Source: CAVRQM01 sp963723455
GTDB taxonomy: Bacteria > Pseudomonadota > Alphaproteobacteria > Acetobacterales > Acetobacteraceae
DNA: 64,000 nucleotides
Direction of reading: 5' to 3'
Assembly: GCA_963723455.1 (NCBI GenBank)
Contig: CAVRQM010000003.1
Span: 1-64,000, forward strand
Positions 1-8,239 of this stretch are shown here, piece by piece. Numbering within the stretch: the first letter of the stretch is position 1; every line of letters begins with the position of its first letter. The position numbers and the translations under genes were made by a program. Under the pieces are notes generated by a model, which saw only the letters and a program-made list of their open reading frames with translations, ran no database searches and was not told where the DNA came from.

Positions 1-534
1 CTGTTCCTGCGCCTGGGCGCGCGGCTGCGCGGTCCGGCGGGCGCGGCTCCCGGCGCGCTGCGTCGCGTGGCCATCAGCAACCTGGTGTGCGAGCAGCCGC
101 TCAATGCCATGCCGTCTATCATCAGCGGCGTGCCGGGCTATCTGATCGAGGACATCCGCATCAGCGACGTGTACGTGCTGCAGCGCGGCGGCGGCGGCGC
201 GGCGATGGCCGGCCTGCTGCCGCCGGAGGAGGTCGCCGCCTATCCCGACCCCGGCCGCTTCGGGCCGCTGCCCGCGCAGGGAATCTTCATCCGCCACGCT
301 CGCGATCTGCAGTTCAGCCATATCGAGATCGCCTGCGCCGCGCCGGACGCCCGGCCGGTGTTCTGGATGCGCGACGTGACGGGCATCGACATCGACCATC
401 TGCGCGCCCGGGTGTCCGCCGCGGCCCCGCTGGTCGCCTCGCGCGACGTGAGCGGCCTGCGCATCAGCGACGGCGATGGCGACGGCCTGTCCGACGCCAC
501 GCTGCGCCGAGTCACCCCGGCCGCGAAGCCGTAG
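1..534 (+). CDS. Glycoside hydrolase family 28 (polygalacturonase-like) protein, 3' part
   Basis: The reading frame is open from the first base, so the gene starts upstream and only the last 177 codons are visible. The residues look like the final coils of a right-handed beta-helix GH28 enzyme of the polygalacturonase/rhamnogalacturonidase type: a stretch ending in SIISGVPGYLIEDIRISD, a PxxxxYPDPGRFGPLPAQG loop, then GIFIRHARDLQFSHIEI and a DARPVFWMRDV strand. This pattern is familiar from the C-termini of bacterial GH28 proteins that act on pectin-like glycans. The catalytic aspartates lie upstream and cannot be checked. The protein ends at TAG; the next gene converges on it from the minus strand. 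Confidence 0.72.
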   Translation: MFLRLGARLRGPAGAAPGALRRVAISNLVCEQPLNAMPSIISGVPGYLIEDIRISDVYVLQRGGGGAAMAGLLPPEEVAAYPDPGRFGPLPAQGIFIRHARDLQFSHIEIACAAPDARPVFWMRDVTGIDIDHLRARVSAAAPLVASRDVSGLRISDGDGDGLSDATLRRVTPAAKP

Positions 535-566
535 CGCGGAGGGCCGCCGCGCTCATTCGATCGAGG

Positions 567-1861
567 CTATGCGGCCGCCGCCAGCGCCTGTTCCAGATCG
601 GCCAGGATGTCGTCGATGTACTCGATGCCGACCGACAGGCGGATATAGCCTTCGGTCACGCCGCTCATCGCGCGTCTCCTCGGCTTCAGCTGCGAATGCG
701 TGGTGCTGGCCGGATGGATCGCGAGGCTGCGCGAATCGCCGATATTGGCGACGTGATAGAACATCTGCAGCGCGTCGATGAAGCGCCGGCCGAGTCGCAG
801 GCCGCCGCGCAGCTCGAAGCCCACCATGCCGCCGTAGCGGCCGCCCAGATAGCGGTCGGCCCGCGCGCGCGCCTCGCCCTGCTGCACCGACGGGTGGATC
901 ACGTTCGCCACCTCGGCGCGTCGGCCCAGGAAATCTGCCACCGCCTGTGCGTTGGCCACATGCCGCTCGATGCGCAGCGGCAGCGATTCCAGCCCTTGCA
1001 GGAACATGAACGCGTTGAACGGCGACATCGCCGCACCCAGGTCGCGCAGCAGCACGACGCGCATGCGCAGCGCATAGGCGATCGGCCCCAGCGGCTTGGC
1101 CGCCTCGGCCCAGACCGCGCCGTGATAGCTGGGATCGGGCGTGTTAAGGAGCGGCTGGCGCGCGGATGCGCCTGCCAGTCGAAATTGCCGCCATCGACCA
1201 CGATGCCGCCGATCGAGGTGCCGTGGCCGCCGATCCATTTCGTCGTCGAATACATCACCACCGCCGCGCCGTGGTCCAGCGGCCGGCACAGGATCGGGGC
1301 TGCGGTGTTGTCCACGATCAGCGGGATGCCGAGGCTGCGGCCGATCGCCGCCACCTCGGCGATCGGGAAGGCGGCGAGCTTCGGGTTCGGCAGGGTCTCG
1401 CCGTAATAGGCGCGGGTGCGCTCGTCGCTGGCGCGGGCGAACGCCTCGGGATCGGCCGGATCGACGAAGCGGGTCTCGATGCCCTGATCCCTCAGCGTGT
1501 TGGCGAACAGGTTCCAGGTGCCGCCGTACAGGTCGGTCGAGCTGACGATATTGTCCCCGCCGCGCGCCACATTCTGCACCGCGAAGGCGGATGCGGCCTG
1601 GCCCGAGGCCAGCGCCACCGCCGCCGCGCCGCCCTCCATCGCCGCGATCCGCGCCTCCAGCACCGCCGTCGTCGGGTTCATGATGCGGGTGTAGATGTTG
1701 CCCAGTTCCTTCAGCGCGAACAGGTTCGCGGCGTGCTCGGCGTTGTTGAACTGGAACGAGGTGGTCTGGAAGATCGGCACCGCGACCGCGCCGGTGTCGG
1801 GATCGGCTCGCCAGCCGGCATGCAGGGCGATGGTCTCGGGGTGCTTGCTGGTGGTGGTCAT
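567..1861 (-). CDS. metY: O-acetylhomoserine aminocarboxypropyltransferase/sulfhydrylase, one frameshift
   Basis: This is a PLP enzyme of the Cys/Met metabolism family that makes homocysteine or methionine from O-acetylhomoserine. The N-terminal frame shows HAGW at residues 14-17, YTRIMNPTT around 57-65, VDNT at 183-186 and the PLP-binding YSTTKW with Lys208. After DWQAHPR the frame is lost near position 1155, and the remainder (LLNTPDPSYHG, then HVANIGDSRSLAIHPASTTHSQL, then RLSVGIEYIDDI) continues one frame over to the stop at 567. The total of about 430 codons equals a full-length family member, so a single indel is the only break. An internal stretch near 675-690 (QLKPRRRAMSG where families usually have Q-L-x-A-E-E-T-R) may hold a second, compensated pair. 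A GGGAGGA ribosome site precedes the ATG, and a hairpin lies just before it. Confidence 0.85.
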
Positions 1862-1876
1862 GGCGTCCTCCCGTTC

Positions 1877-1915
1877 GTTGCCGCAACCTCTCCATAAAAC
1901 CGCGGCGGCGGCAAC
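1877..1915 (-). promoter_or_regulatory. Stem-loop in the leader immediately upstream of metY
   Basis: In the 57-base gap between the DoxX-like gene and metY, GTTGCCGC (1877-1884) and GCGGCAAC (1908-1915) are perfect inverted repeats around a 23-base loop. On the coding strand the stem ends four bases before the GGGAGGA ribosome-binding site. It could influence metY translation or stabilise a processed mRNA. It does not match the SAM-II or SAM/SAH riboswitch consensus that I can recall, and no U-tract marks it as a terminator. Confidence 0.35.
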
Positions 1916-1918
1916 CGG

Positions 1919-2566
1919 CTACGCCGCCATCCGCCAGACGCGCCAGATCGCGCCGCGCCGCCCGGCCGCGCGGCGCTGGATCATCGCGTCCAGGCCCAGG
2001 CTGCGCCCGGCGCGGTCCAGCGCCAGCAGCGCCATGACGAAGATGATGACGACGTACGTCCACGGCCACTCGCCGGGATCGCGATACAGGCCGAGCCACA
2101 GGTTCAGCGTGAACAGCACGCCGACCAGCCCGCCCAGCCGGGTCATCAGGCCCAGCACCAGCGACACCGTCATGGCGATTTCGGCAAGCCACACCAGCGG
2201 ACCGAGCCAATCCAGGTTCGGCAGCATCGCATCGCGCACCAGCGCCCCGTGCCAGGCGAAGGCGGAATATTTCGCCATCTCTCCGGTCCAGAACCGCAGC
2301 CCGCCGGACACCGGCAGCGGCAGTTTCCACAGCGAGCCCTGGAACCACAGCGCCCCCATCAAGGTGCGGATCAGCCAGATCCACAGGCAGCGCGCGCTGC
2401 GCTGCGCCGGGTCGCGCGTCCAGTTGACAGCGGCGACGGTAATCCCTCCCAGCAGCAGCGCGAAGAAGAACACGGCCAACGCGACGCCGCCGACGCCCAG
2501 CGCGCGATGGTCCGCGGTTCTGCCGATCAGGAACGAAAGGCTGTCGGTGATGGGATTGACGCGCAT
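1919..2566 (-). CDS. DoxX/DoxD-family membrane protein
   Basis: This 215-residue protein has four to five hydrophobic segments. They start with an anchor at about residues 24-46, followed by WIWLIRTLMGALWFQGSLWKL, a WLGPLVWLAEIAMTVSLVLGL helix and a C-terminal VVIIFVMALLAL helix before a basic tail. This layout fits the DoxX/TQO-small-subunit superfamily of inner-membrane proteins. The substrate or partner is unknown. The ATG at 2566 is chosen because residues upstream of it are not membrane-like and overlap the divergent phosphorylase gene. metY lies 57 bases downstream on the same strand and may be co-transcribed. Confidence 0.7.
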   Translation of the reverse strand: MRVNPITDSLSFLIGRTADHRALGVGGVALAVFFFALLLGGITVAAVNWTRDPAQRSARCLWIWLIRTLMGALWFQGSLWKLPLPVSGGLRFWTGEMAKYSAFAWHGALVRDAMLPNLDWLGPLVWLAEIAMTVSLVLGLMTRLGGLVGVLFTLNLWLGLYRDPGEWPWTYVVIIFVMALLALDRAGRSLGLDAMIQRRAAGRRGAIWRVWRMAA

Positions 2567-3440
2567 GGGTTCCCTGCAACGGCCGTCTGATACCGCTGCC
2601 AGTGTTCGGCGCACGGCGGACGACGGTAACAGCGAGCGCCGACACAACCTGACGCCCAAGGAATACGCCGCGCCCTCGGTGTTCCGGCCGGAGAACCTGC
2701 TGCGCGAAGCGCGGCGGCAGAAGGGCCGGCCGCTGCTGCCGGTGCCGGAGATCTGCCTGCTCGACCCGGATGGAGACATCGTGCGCGGCCTGCGCGCGGC
2801 GGGTCGCGCATCGCCGCATGCCGGCTGGGCGTGCTACCACACGGCGCTGGACGTGTTCGAGCATGCCGGGGAGCGGTTCGGCATCGTCGGCGGCGCAGTC
2901 GGCGCGCCGTTCGCGGTACTGGTGGCCGAACAGCTGTTCGCCTCCGGCTGCGCCCTGCTGCTCAGCGTCACCTCGGCCGGCCGCGTCGGCGACCTGCCGC
3001 CGGGACCAGGCTTCGTGCTGATCGACCGGGCGCTGCGCGACGAGGGCACCAGCCTGCACTACGCCCCCGCCTCGCCGTTCGCCTGCGCCGATGCCGGCCT
3101 GATCGCGCAGGTCGGCGCGGCGCTGGCCGGCATCGCGGTGCCGGTGCTGCGCGGCGCGACATGGACCACCGACGCGCCGTTCCGCGAGACCGCGGCGGCG
3201 ATCGCGGCGGCGCGCGACGCCGGCGCGCTGGCGGTGGAGATGGAGGCGGCGGCGCTGTATGCCTTCGCCGCCGCGCGCGGCCGCGCGGTGGTCTGTTTCG
3301 CCCACGTGACGAACACGATGGCGCAGGGCGCGGACGAGTTCGACAAGGGAGACGACGACGGCGTGGCCGACGCCCTGGCCGTCGCCGCCGCCGCGGCAGC
3401 GGCGTGGCGGGCCGGCCAGCGCTCCTGCTCCGGCGCCTGA
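2565..3440 (+). CDS. Nucleoside phosphorylase (uridine/purine phosphorylase-like)
   Basis: The protein resembles PNP/UDP-family nucleoside phosphorylases, which split nucleosides with phosphate. Visible signatures are PSVFRPENLLREARRQKG near the N-terminus, CLLDPDGDIV, FGIVGGAVGAPFAVLVAEQL, SVTSAGRVG, and near the C-terminus AVEMEAAALYAFAAARGRAVVC, the family's EMEAAALY nucleoside-binding signature. From the ATG at 2565 it would be 291 residues. That start codon overlaps the start of the divergent DoxX-like gene, so the start is weak, but no better ATG, GTG or TTG lies between it and the conserved region. It may take part in nucleoside or methylthioadenosine salvage; the true substrate cannot be told from sequence. 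Confidence 0.75.
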   Translation: MGSLQRPSDTAASVRRTADDGNSERRHNLTPKEYAAPSVFRPENLLREARRQKGRPLLPVPEICLLDPDGDIVRGLRAAGRASPHAGWACYHTALDVFEHAGERFGIVGGAVGAPFAVLVAEQLFASGCALLLSVTSAGRVGDLPPGPGFVLIDRALRDEGTSLHYAPASPFACADAGLIAQVGAALAGIAVPVLRGATWTTDAPFRETAAAIAAARDAGALAVEMEAAALYAFAAARGRAVVCFAHVTNTMAQGADEFDKGDDDGVADALAVAAAAAAAWRAGQRSCSGA

Positions 3441-3475
3441 CGACGCAGCGCCGCGCCCGCGACCGCCCAGCCGAT

Positions 3476-4249
3476 TTAGCCGAAGGCGTAGGCGTCCATG
3501 CGCAGCATGCTGAACATGGCGCTGGCGTGCAGCCGGCGGGCCGGAGCGTGCGGGCCGGCCGCGCCGAGCGCCACGAACACCGGCAGCAGGTGTTCCTCGG
3601 TCGGATGGTTCTGTGCCGCGTGCGGCGCGCGGGCGCGGTAGTCCAGCAGGTCGTCGAGCCGCTGCTCGCGCAGCGCGGCATCCATCCATTCTGCGAACTC
3701 GGTCACGTCCGGCGCGGCCGGCGCGTCCTCCGCCTGGCCGCGGAACCGGCCAAGGTCGTGCGTCCAGCTGCCCGATCCCAGCACCAGCACGTCCTCCGCG
3801 CGCAGCCGGGCAAGCGCCGCGCCGAGCCGCAGGTGATGCTCCGGCCCCAGGCGCTGCACCGACAGTTGCAGAACTGGTATGTCGGCCGCCGGCCAGGCCA
3901 GCAGCAGCGGCACCCAGGCGCCGTGGTCCAGCCCGCGCTCCGGGTCCAGGCTGGCCGCGAAGCCGGCGGCCTCCAGCAGCGTGCGCACCCGCCCGGCCAG
4001 CGCCGGATCGCCGGGCGCCGGATAGCGCAGCTGGTACAGGGCCGCCGGGAAGCCCCGGAAATCGTGGATCGTCGCCGGATGCGCGGCGGCGCTGACCGCC
4101 GGCTGCGCCGTCTCCCAATGCGCCGAGACCGCGAGGATCGCGCGCGGCCGCGGCAGCGTCGCGGCCAGCCCGGCGAGGAAGTCGCGCGCCGGGGAATCGC
4201 TCAGCGGCAGCGTCGGCGCACCGTGGCTGACGAACAGGGCAGGGAGCAT
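3476..4249 (-). CDS. Class III extradiol ring-cleavage dioxygenase (4,5-DOPA dioxygenase-like)
   Basis: This 257-residue protein matches the LigB/YgiD family of non-haem dioxygenases. It begins MLPALFVSHGAPTLPLSD, where the early histidine is a typical metal ligand. It then shows AVSAHWET, TIHDFRGFP, RGLDHGAWVPL and GSGSWTHDLGR, placing conserved histidines in the expected order. NHPTEEHLLPVFVALGAAG near the end is the usual C-terminal active-site block. Family members open catechol-type rings such as L-DOPA; the natural substrate here is not known. The ATG at 4249 is chosen because GGAAAGG lies at good spacing and the family starts there; an earlier in-frame ATG would add nine residues. Confidence 0.85.
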   Translation of the reverse strand: MLPALFVSHGAPTLPLSDSPARDFLAGLAATLPRPRAILAVSAHWETAQPAVSAAAHPATIHDFRGFPAALYQLRYPAPGDPALAGRVRTLLEAAGFAASLDPERGLDHGAWVPLLLAWPAADIPVLQLSVQRLGPEHHLRLGAALARLRAEDVLVLGSGSWTHDLGRFRGQAEDAPAAPDVTEFAEWMDAALREQRLDDLLDYRARAPHAAQNHPTEEHLLPVFVALGAAGPHAPARRLHASAMFSMLRMDAYAFG

Positions 4250-4385
4250 CGATCGGCCTTTCCGCGGGGTCGGCACCCGTTAGCATGCCGACGCCGTGCT
4301 GCGATGCAACAAACCGTCTTCCGGCGCGGCCCGGAGGAGCGCATAACCGCGCACGCAAAACGTTTTTCGTTCGAAAGCCGCGCCG

Positions 4386-5561
4386 ATGCTCCCGCTGCCC
4401 CTGCTGGCTCTGGCCGTTGCCTCGTTCGGCATCGGCACCACCGAATTCGTCATCATGGGCCTGCTGCCGGACGTGGCCGGCGATCTCGGCGTCAGCGTGC
4501 CGCGCGCGGGGCTGCTGATCAGCCTGTATGCGCTCGGCGTGATGGTGGGCGCGCCGCTGATGACCCTGGCGCTGGCCCGCCTGCCGCGCCGGCGCGCGCT
4601 GCTCGGATTGCTGGGCCTGTTCGTGCTCGGCAACGCCGCCTGCGCGCTGGCGCCCAGCTACGGGCTGCTGCTCGCCGCACGGCTGCTGACCTCGCTGACG
4701 CACGGCACGTTCTTCGGCATCGGCGCGATCGTGGCGGCGGGCCTGGTCCCGGCGCGGCAGCGGTCGCGGGCGGTGGCGTTGATGTTCTCCGGGCTGACCC
4801 TGGCCAATGTGCTGGGCGTGCCGGCCGGCACCGCGCTGGGCCAGGCGCTGGGCTGGCGGGCGACGTTCTGGGCCATCGTCCCGATCGGGTTGCTCGCCGC
4901 GCTGGCGGTGGCGCGCTGGGTGCCGCGCCTGCCGCCGCCGGCCCCGACCCGGCTGCTGCGCGAGCTGTCGGTGCTGCGCCAGCCGCAGGTGATGCTGGCC
5001 ATGACTATCAGCGCGCTCGCCTCGGCGAGCCTGTTCAGCGCGCTGACCTTCATCACGCCGATGCTCGAACAGGTCACCGGCCTGTCGCCGCGCGCGGTGA
5101 CCTGGGTGCTGGTGCTGTTCGGCGTCGGGATCACCGCGGGCAACCTGGCCGGCGGACGGCTGGCGGACTGGCGGCAGCTGCCGGCGCTGATCGGCATCTT
5201 CGCCGCGCTGACCGTGGTCGCCGCCTGTCTCGGCTTCGCGCTGACGCAAGTGTGGCCCACCCTGGTCGCGGTGATCGCCTGGGGCGCCGTGCAGTTCGCC
5301 TGCGGCGCGCCGCTGCAGACCCGGGTGGTCGAGCAGGCGCGCGACGCGCCGAACCTGGCCTCGGCGCTGAACCAGAGCGCGTTTAACGCCGGCAATGCCG
5401 CCGGCGCCTGGCTCGGCGCGAGCGCGCTCACCGCCGGGCTGCCCTATGCCGACCTGCCGTTCGTGGCCTCCGGGCTGGCGTTTGCCGGCCTGATTGCAGC
5501 ACTGCTCGCGGCCATGCTGGAACACGGACGCGCCCGCGCCGGCCGGATCGCGATTTCGTGA
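4386..5561 (+). CDS. MFS transporter of the DHA1/AraJ-type efflux group
   Basis: This is a 391-residue inner-membrane protein with about twelve hydrophobic segments. The start region GIGTTEFVIMGLLPDVAGDL is characteristic of the AraJ/YdhP/sugar-efflux and chloramphenicol-resistance branch of the major facilitator superfamily. The short loop ARLPRRRALL after helix 2 is the motif A region, and GVPAGTALGQALGWRATFW is the usual helix 5-6 block. It is a proton-driven exporter by family; the substrate cannot be assigned. It is divergent from the dioxygenase gene, and the 136-base gap presumably holds both promoters. Confidence 0.85.
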   Translation: MLPLPLLALAVASFGIGTTEFVIMGLLPDVAGDLGVSVPRAGLLISLYALGVMVGAPLMTLALARLPRRRALLGLLGLFVLGNAACALAPSYGLLLAARLLTSLTHGTFFGIGAIVAAGLVPARQRSRAVALMFSGLTLANVLGVPAGTALGQALGWRATFWAIVPIGLLAALAVARWVPRLPPPAPTRLLRELSVLRQPQVMLAMTISALASASLFSALTFITPMLEQVTGLSPRAVTWVLVLFGVGITAGNLAGGRLADWRQLPALIGIFAALTVVAACLGFALTQVWPTLVAVIAWGAVQFACGAPLQTRVVEQARDAPNLASALNQSAFNAGNAAGAWLGASALTAGLPYADLPFVASGLAFAGLIAALLAAMLEHGRARAGRIAIS

Positions 5562-5626
5562 ACGCCGGTCTCGACGCCGCCCGCCGGCGGTGAGACCATC
5601 GCCTCCCGCGCGACGGAGCGAGTCTG

Positions 5627-6559
5627 ATGTCCGCCCATGTCCTCATGTGCTGCAACGACGCCTATGTGAAGCACATGGCGGTCTGCTGCGTGTCGCTGAT
5701 CGAGAATAACCCGGCGCTGCGGTTCGAGTTCGTGCTGGTGTGCAACGACATCGCGCCACAGAGCCGGTCGCGGCTGAAATCGACGCTGCAGCAGTATCCG
5801 GCAATCACCTACACATTGCTCGATCAGGCGAGTCCGGCGCTCAACTCCTTGCTGGTCAGTACTTACTATACCAAAGAAATGTGGGCGCGGTTCTGGGTTG
5901 ACGAATACTTCGCGCCGGATGTTAGCCGCGTCCTGTACCTCGACCCGGACATCGTAGTGACCGGCAATGTCGAGACGCTGTTCACCATCCCGCTCGAAGG
6001 CCGCCTGCTGGCCGCGGTGTCGATCCCGGGCTCCGAGGAGCGCATCCGCGCTTTGGAAATTCCCCCGGAACGCGGCTACTTCAATAGCGGCGTCCTGGTG
6101 CTCGATGTCGCCAAATGGCGGGCGATCGGCGCCCGCGATGCCCTGCTGGCCTATGCGGCGGCGCACGGCGAGACGCTGCCGTACGGCGACCAGGACGCCC
6201 TGAACGCCTGTTTCCATGCGGATCGCCTGACTCTGGATTATACGTGGAACGCGATCTCGCCGTTCTACCGCGACGGTGCGGACCTGCCGGTCTCGCCAGC
6301 CGAGATCCAGCGGGTCCGGCGCGAGGCGCGCATCGTGCATTTCAACGGTCAGTCGAAGCCGTGGACGTTCATGTGCCGCCATCCGGCCAAGCCGCGCTAT
6401 CTGGAGTTCCGCAGCCGCACACCCTGGCGCGACCAGCCGTTTGCCGACCGCTCCCCGGCCAATGTTGCAAAAAAAGCCGCGGAAACTCTGCTCGGCCCGG
6501 CGCGGGTGGCCCGGCTGAAGGCGCTGCTCGGCTCACAGCGCAGCCCGCCCGGTTCATAG
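5627..6559 (+). CDS. Glycosyltransferase family 8 protein
   Basis: The 310-residue protein has the GT8 fold signatures: the nucleotide- and metal-binding DPD at residues 106-108 in RVLYLDPDIVV, then YFNSGVLVLD, PYGDQDALN and HFNGQSKPW with the late metal-ligand histidine. GT8 enzymes such as the LPS galactosyl- and glucosyltransferases transfer hexoses from nucleotide sugars to lipopolysaccharide or other cell-surface glycans. It lies just upstream of, and convergent with, phosphomannomutase and galU, which make sugar-nucleotide precursors. Parts of the gene, for example around 5860-5900, are more AT-rich than the flanking genes, which may reflect later acquisition. Confidence 0.85.
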   Translation: MSAHVLMCCNDAYVKHMAVCCVSLIENNPALRFEFVLVCNDIAPQSRSRLKSTLQQYPAITYTLLDQASPALNSLLVSTYYTKEMWARFWVDEYFAPDVSRVLYLDPDIVVTGNVETLFTIPLEGRLLAAVSIPGSEERIRALEIPPERGYFNSGVLVLDVAKWRAIGARDALLAYAAAHGETLPYGDQDALNACFHADRLTLDYTWNAISPFYRDGADLPVSPAEIQRVRREARIVHFNGQSKPWTFMCRHPAKPRYLEFRSRTPWRDQPFADRSPANVAKKAAETLLGPARVARLKALLGSQRSPPGS

Positions 6560-6643
6560 GCGCACCGACAGGTGATTGCGCTGGCCGCAACCCTGGCATG
6601 CGGCGGCGTTGACTGGCGCAGTCTTCACCAGGGAATCGTGCCA

Positions 6644-6787
6644 ATGCACCCGGTCTATCTTCTGGCGTTCGCCACGCTGCTGATCGTGCTCGCGTTCGGC
6701 GCGTGGCAGCTTAAATCGGTCCGCAGCAGCCAGCGCAACCGGCGCGAGACCAAGGAGCAGGGCCACCCGTTCGGCCCGGGCAGTTGA
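6644..6787 (+). CDS. Small single-pass membrane protein, function unknown
   Basis: A 47-codon frame starts at ATG 6644, about 85 bases after the glycosyltransferase gene, with GGGAAT just ahead of it. The product has one hydrophobic segment (YLLAFATLLIVLAFGAW, residues 4-20) followed by a basic tail rich in K, R and Q. I do not recognise a family. The composition of a membrane anchor plus a positive inside tail makes it a plausible real small protein. It ends 12 bases before the convergent phosphomannomutase stop. An upstream GTG at 6572 would give a longer, less convincing N-terminus. Confidence 0.45.
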   Translation: MHPVYLLAFATLLIVLAFGAWQLKSVRSSQRNRRETKEQGHPFGPGS

Positions 6788-6799
6788 CGCCGCCCGCGT

Positions 6800-8209
6800 T
6801 CAGTGCCCGGCGTGCGACCCGGAGAAATCCGGCGCGGCGATGCCTGACGCCGCAAGCTGCTCGACCAGCGCCGCCTTCAGCCGTTCCAGCCCCTCGTCGC
6901 TGGTCGCCTCGGCGCGCGCCACCAGCACCGCCTGCGTGTTCGACGCGCGCAGCAGCCACCAGCCGTCCTCGGTGCGCACCCGCACGCCGTCGATGTCGGA
7001 CAGTTTCGCGCCGGCCGCGCGCAGCCGCCCGGCGACCTCCTCGATCACCGCGAACTTGCGCGCCTCGTCGGCGTCGAAGCGCAGTTCCGGCGTGTTGACG
7101 ACATGCGGCAGCGCCAGGCGCACGGCGGACAGCGGCTGGTCCATCCGCGCCATCACGCCCAGCAGCCGCACCCCGGCATAGAGCGCGTCGTCGAAGCCGT
7201 ACCACTTGTCCGCGAAGAACGTGTGGCCGGACATCTCGCCGGCGATCGGCGCGCCGGTCTCGGCCATCTTGGCCTTGATCAGGCTGTGCCCGGTCTTCCA
7301 CATCAGCGGCTGGCCGCCCGCCTCGGCGACCGCGTCGAACAACACCTGGCTGGCTTTCACGTCGGCGATCACCGTGGCGCCCGGATGCGATTTCAGCACG
7401 TCGCGCGCCAGCACGATCAGCAACTGGTCGCCGGCCAGCGGCTCGCCGGTGTCGTCCACCGCGCCGATGCGGTCGGCGTCGCCGTCGAACGCGATCCCCA
7501 CATCGGCGCCGCGCCGGCGCACCTCGGCGACCAGCGCCTCCAGGTTCTTCGGCACGGTCGGATCGGGATGGTGGTTCGGAAACCGACCGTCGATTTCCGG
7601 GAACAGCACCGTGTGGTTGCCCGGCAGCGAGGCCACCAGGCGGGTCAGCACCTCGCCGGCCGCGCCGTTGCCGTTGTCCCAGACCACGTTCAGCAGCCGG
7701 TCGCCGCCGTCCCAGTCCGAGATCAGCCGGGCCACGTAGTCGCTTGAGACATCGACCTGCCGCTCGCTGCCGGCCGCCTCGTCCACCACGTCGCCGGCGG
7801 CCGACGCCACGCCCAGCTGCTTGATGTCCTGGCCGAAGAACGGGCGGCGTCCCAGCATCATCTTGAAGCCGTTATAGTCGGGCGGATTGTGGCTGCCGGT
7901 CAGCATCACTGCGCCGTCCGTCTCCAGCGTGGTCGCGGCGTAGTACAGCATCGGCGTCGGACCGCGCCCGATCCGCACCACCTCCATGCCGGATTCCTTC
8001 AGCCCATCGACCAGCGGCCGTTCCAGCTCGGGCGATGACAGCCGCCCGTCATAGCCGACTGCCACCGTCTTGCCGCCGGCGCGCGCGACGACCGAGCCGA
8101 AAGTGCGGCCGATCGCATGCGCGTCGGCCGGGTGCAGGGTCTTGCCGACGATGCCGCGGATGTCGTACTCGCGCAGCGTGGTCGCGTCGAACTCGTGCTG
8201 GAATGGCAT
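6800..8209 (-). CDS. Phosphomannomutase/phosphoglucomutase
   Basis: The 469-residue enzyme is of the AlgC/ManB type in the alpha-D-phosphohexomutase family and interconverts hexose 6- and 1-phosphates. Visible sites: TGSHNPP (residues 104-110) with the phosphoserine Ser106, the metal loop FDGDADRIG (241-249), and the sugar-binding GEMSGH (324-329). A C-terminal RTEDGWWLLRASNTQ block is the phosphate-binding domain. It supplies mannose-1-P or glucose-1-P for surface polysaccharides. galU lies 30 bases downstream on the same strand... in transcription order galU is read first, then this gene, so the pair is likely one transcript with the J-domain gene ahead of both. Confidence 0.92.
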   Translation of the reverse strand: MPFQHEFDATTLREYDIRGIVGKTLHPADAHAIGRTFGSVVARAGGKTVAVGYDGRLSSPELERPLVDGLKESGMEVVRIGRGPTPMLYYAATTLETDGAVMLTGSHNPPDYNGFKMMLGRRPFFGQDIKQLGVASAAGDVVDEAAGSERQVDVSSDYVARLISDWDGGDRLLNVVWDNGNGAAGEVLTRLVASLPGNHTVLFPEIDGRFPNHHPDPTVPKNLEALVAEVRRRGADVGIAFDGDADRIGAVDDTGEPLAGDQLLIVLARDVLKSHPGATVIADVKASQVLFDAVAEAGGQPLMWKTGHSLIKAKMAETGAPIAGEMSGHTFFADKWYGFDDALYAGVRLLGVMARMDQPLSAVRLALPHVVNTPELRFDADEARKFAVIEEVAGRLRAAGAKLSDIDGVRVRTEDGWWLLRASNTQAVLVARAEATSDEGLERLKAALVEQLAASGIAAPDFSGSHAGH

Positions 8210-8239
8210 GGTTGGACCGCCTCGATTGCAAAAGGGATG

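Noticed and set aside
1862..1918. SAM riboswitch before metY
   Set aside because: The gap is only 57 bases and shows a plain stem-loop without the conserved core of the SAM-II or SAM/SAH classes that I know.
567..5525. A 1,652-codon open frame on the minus strand
   Set aside because: It is an effect of high GC content. Only its last part is the shifted end of metY; the rest runs antisense or out of frame to the DoxX-like, phosphorylase, dioxygenase and MFS genes and has an Arg/Ala/Gly-rich shadow composition.
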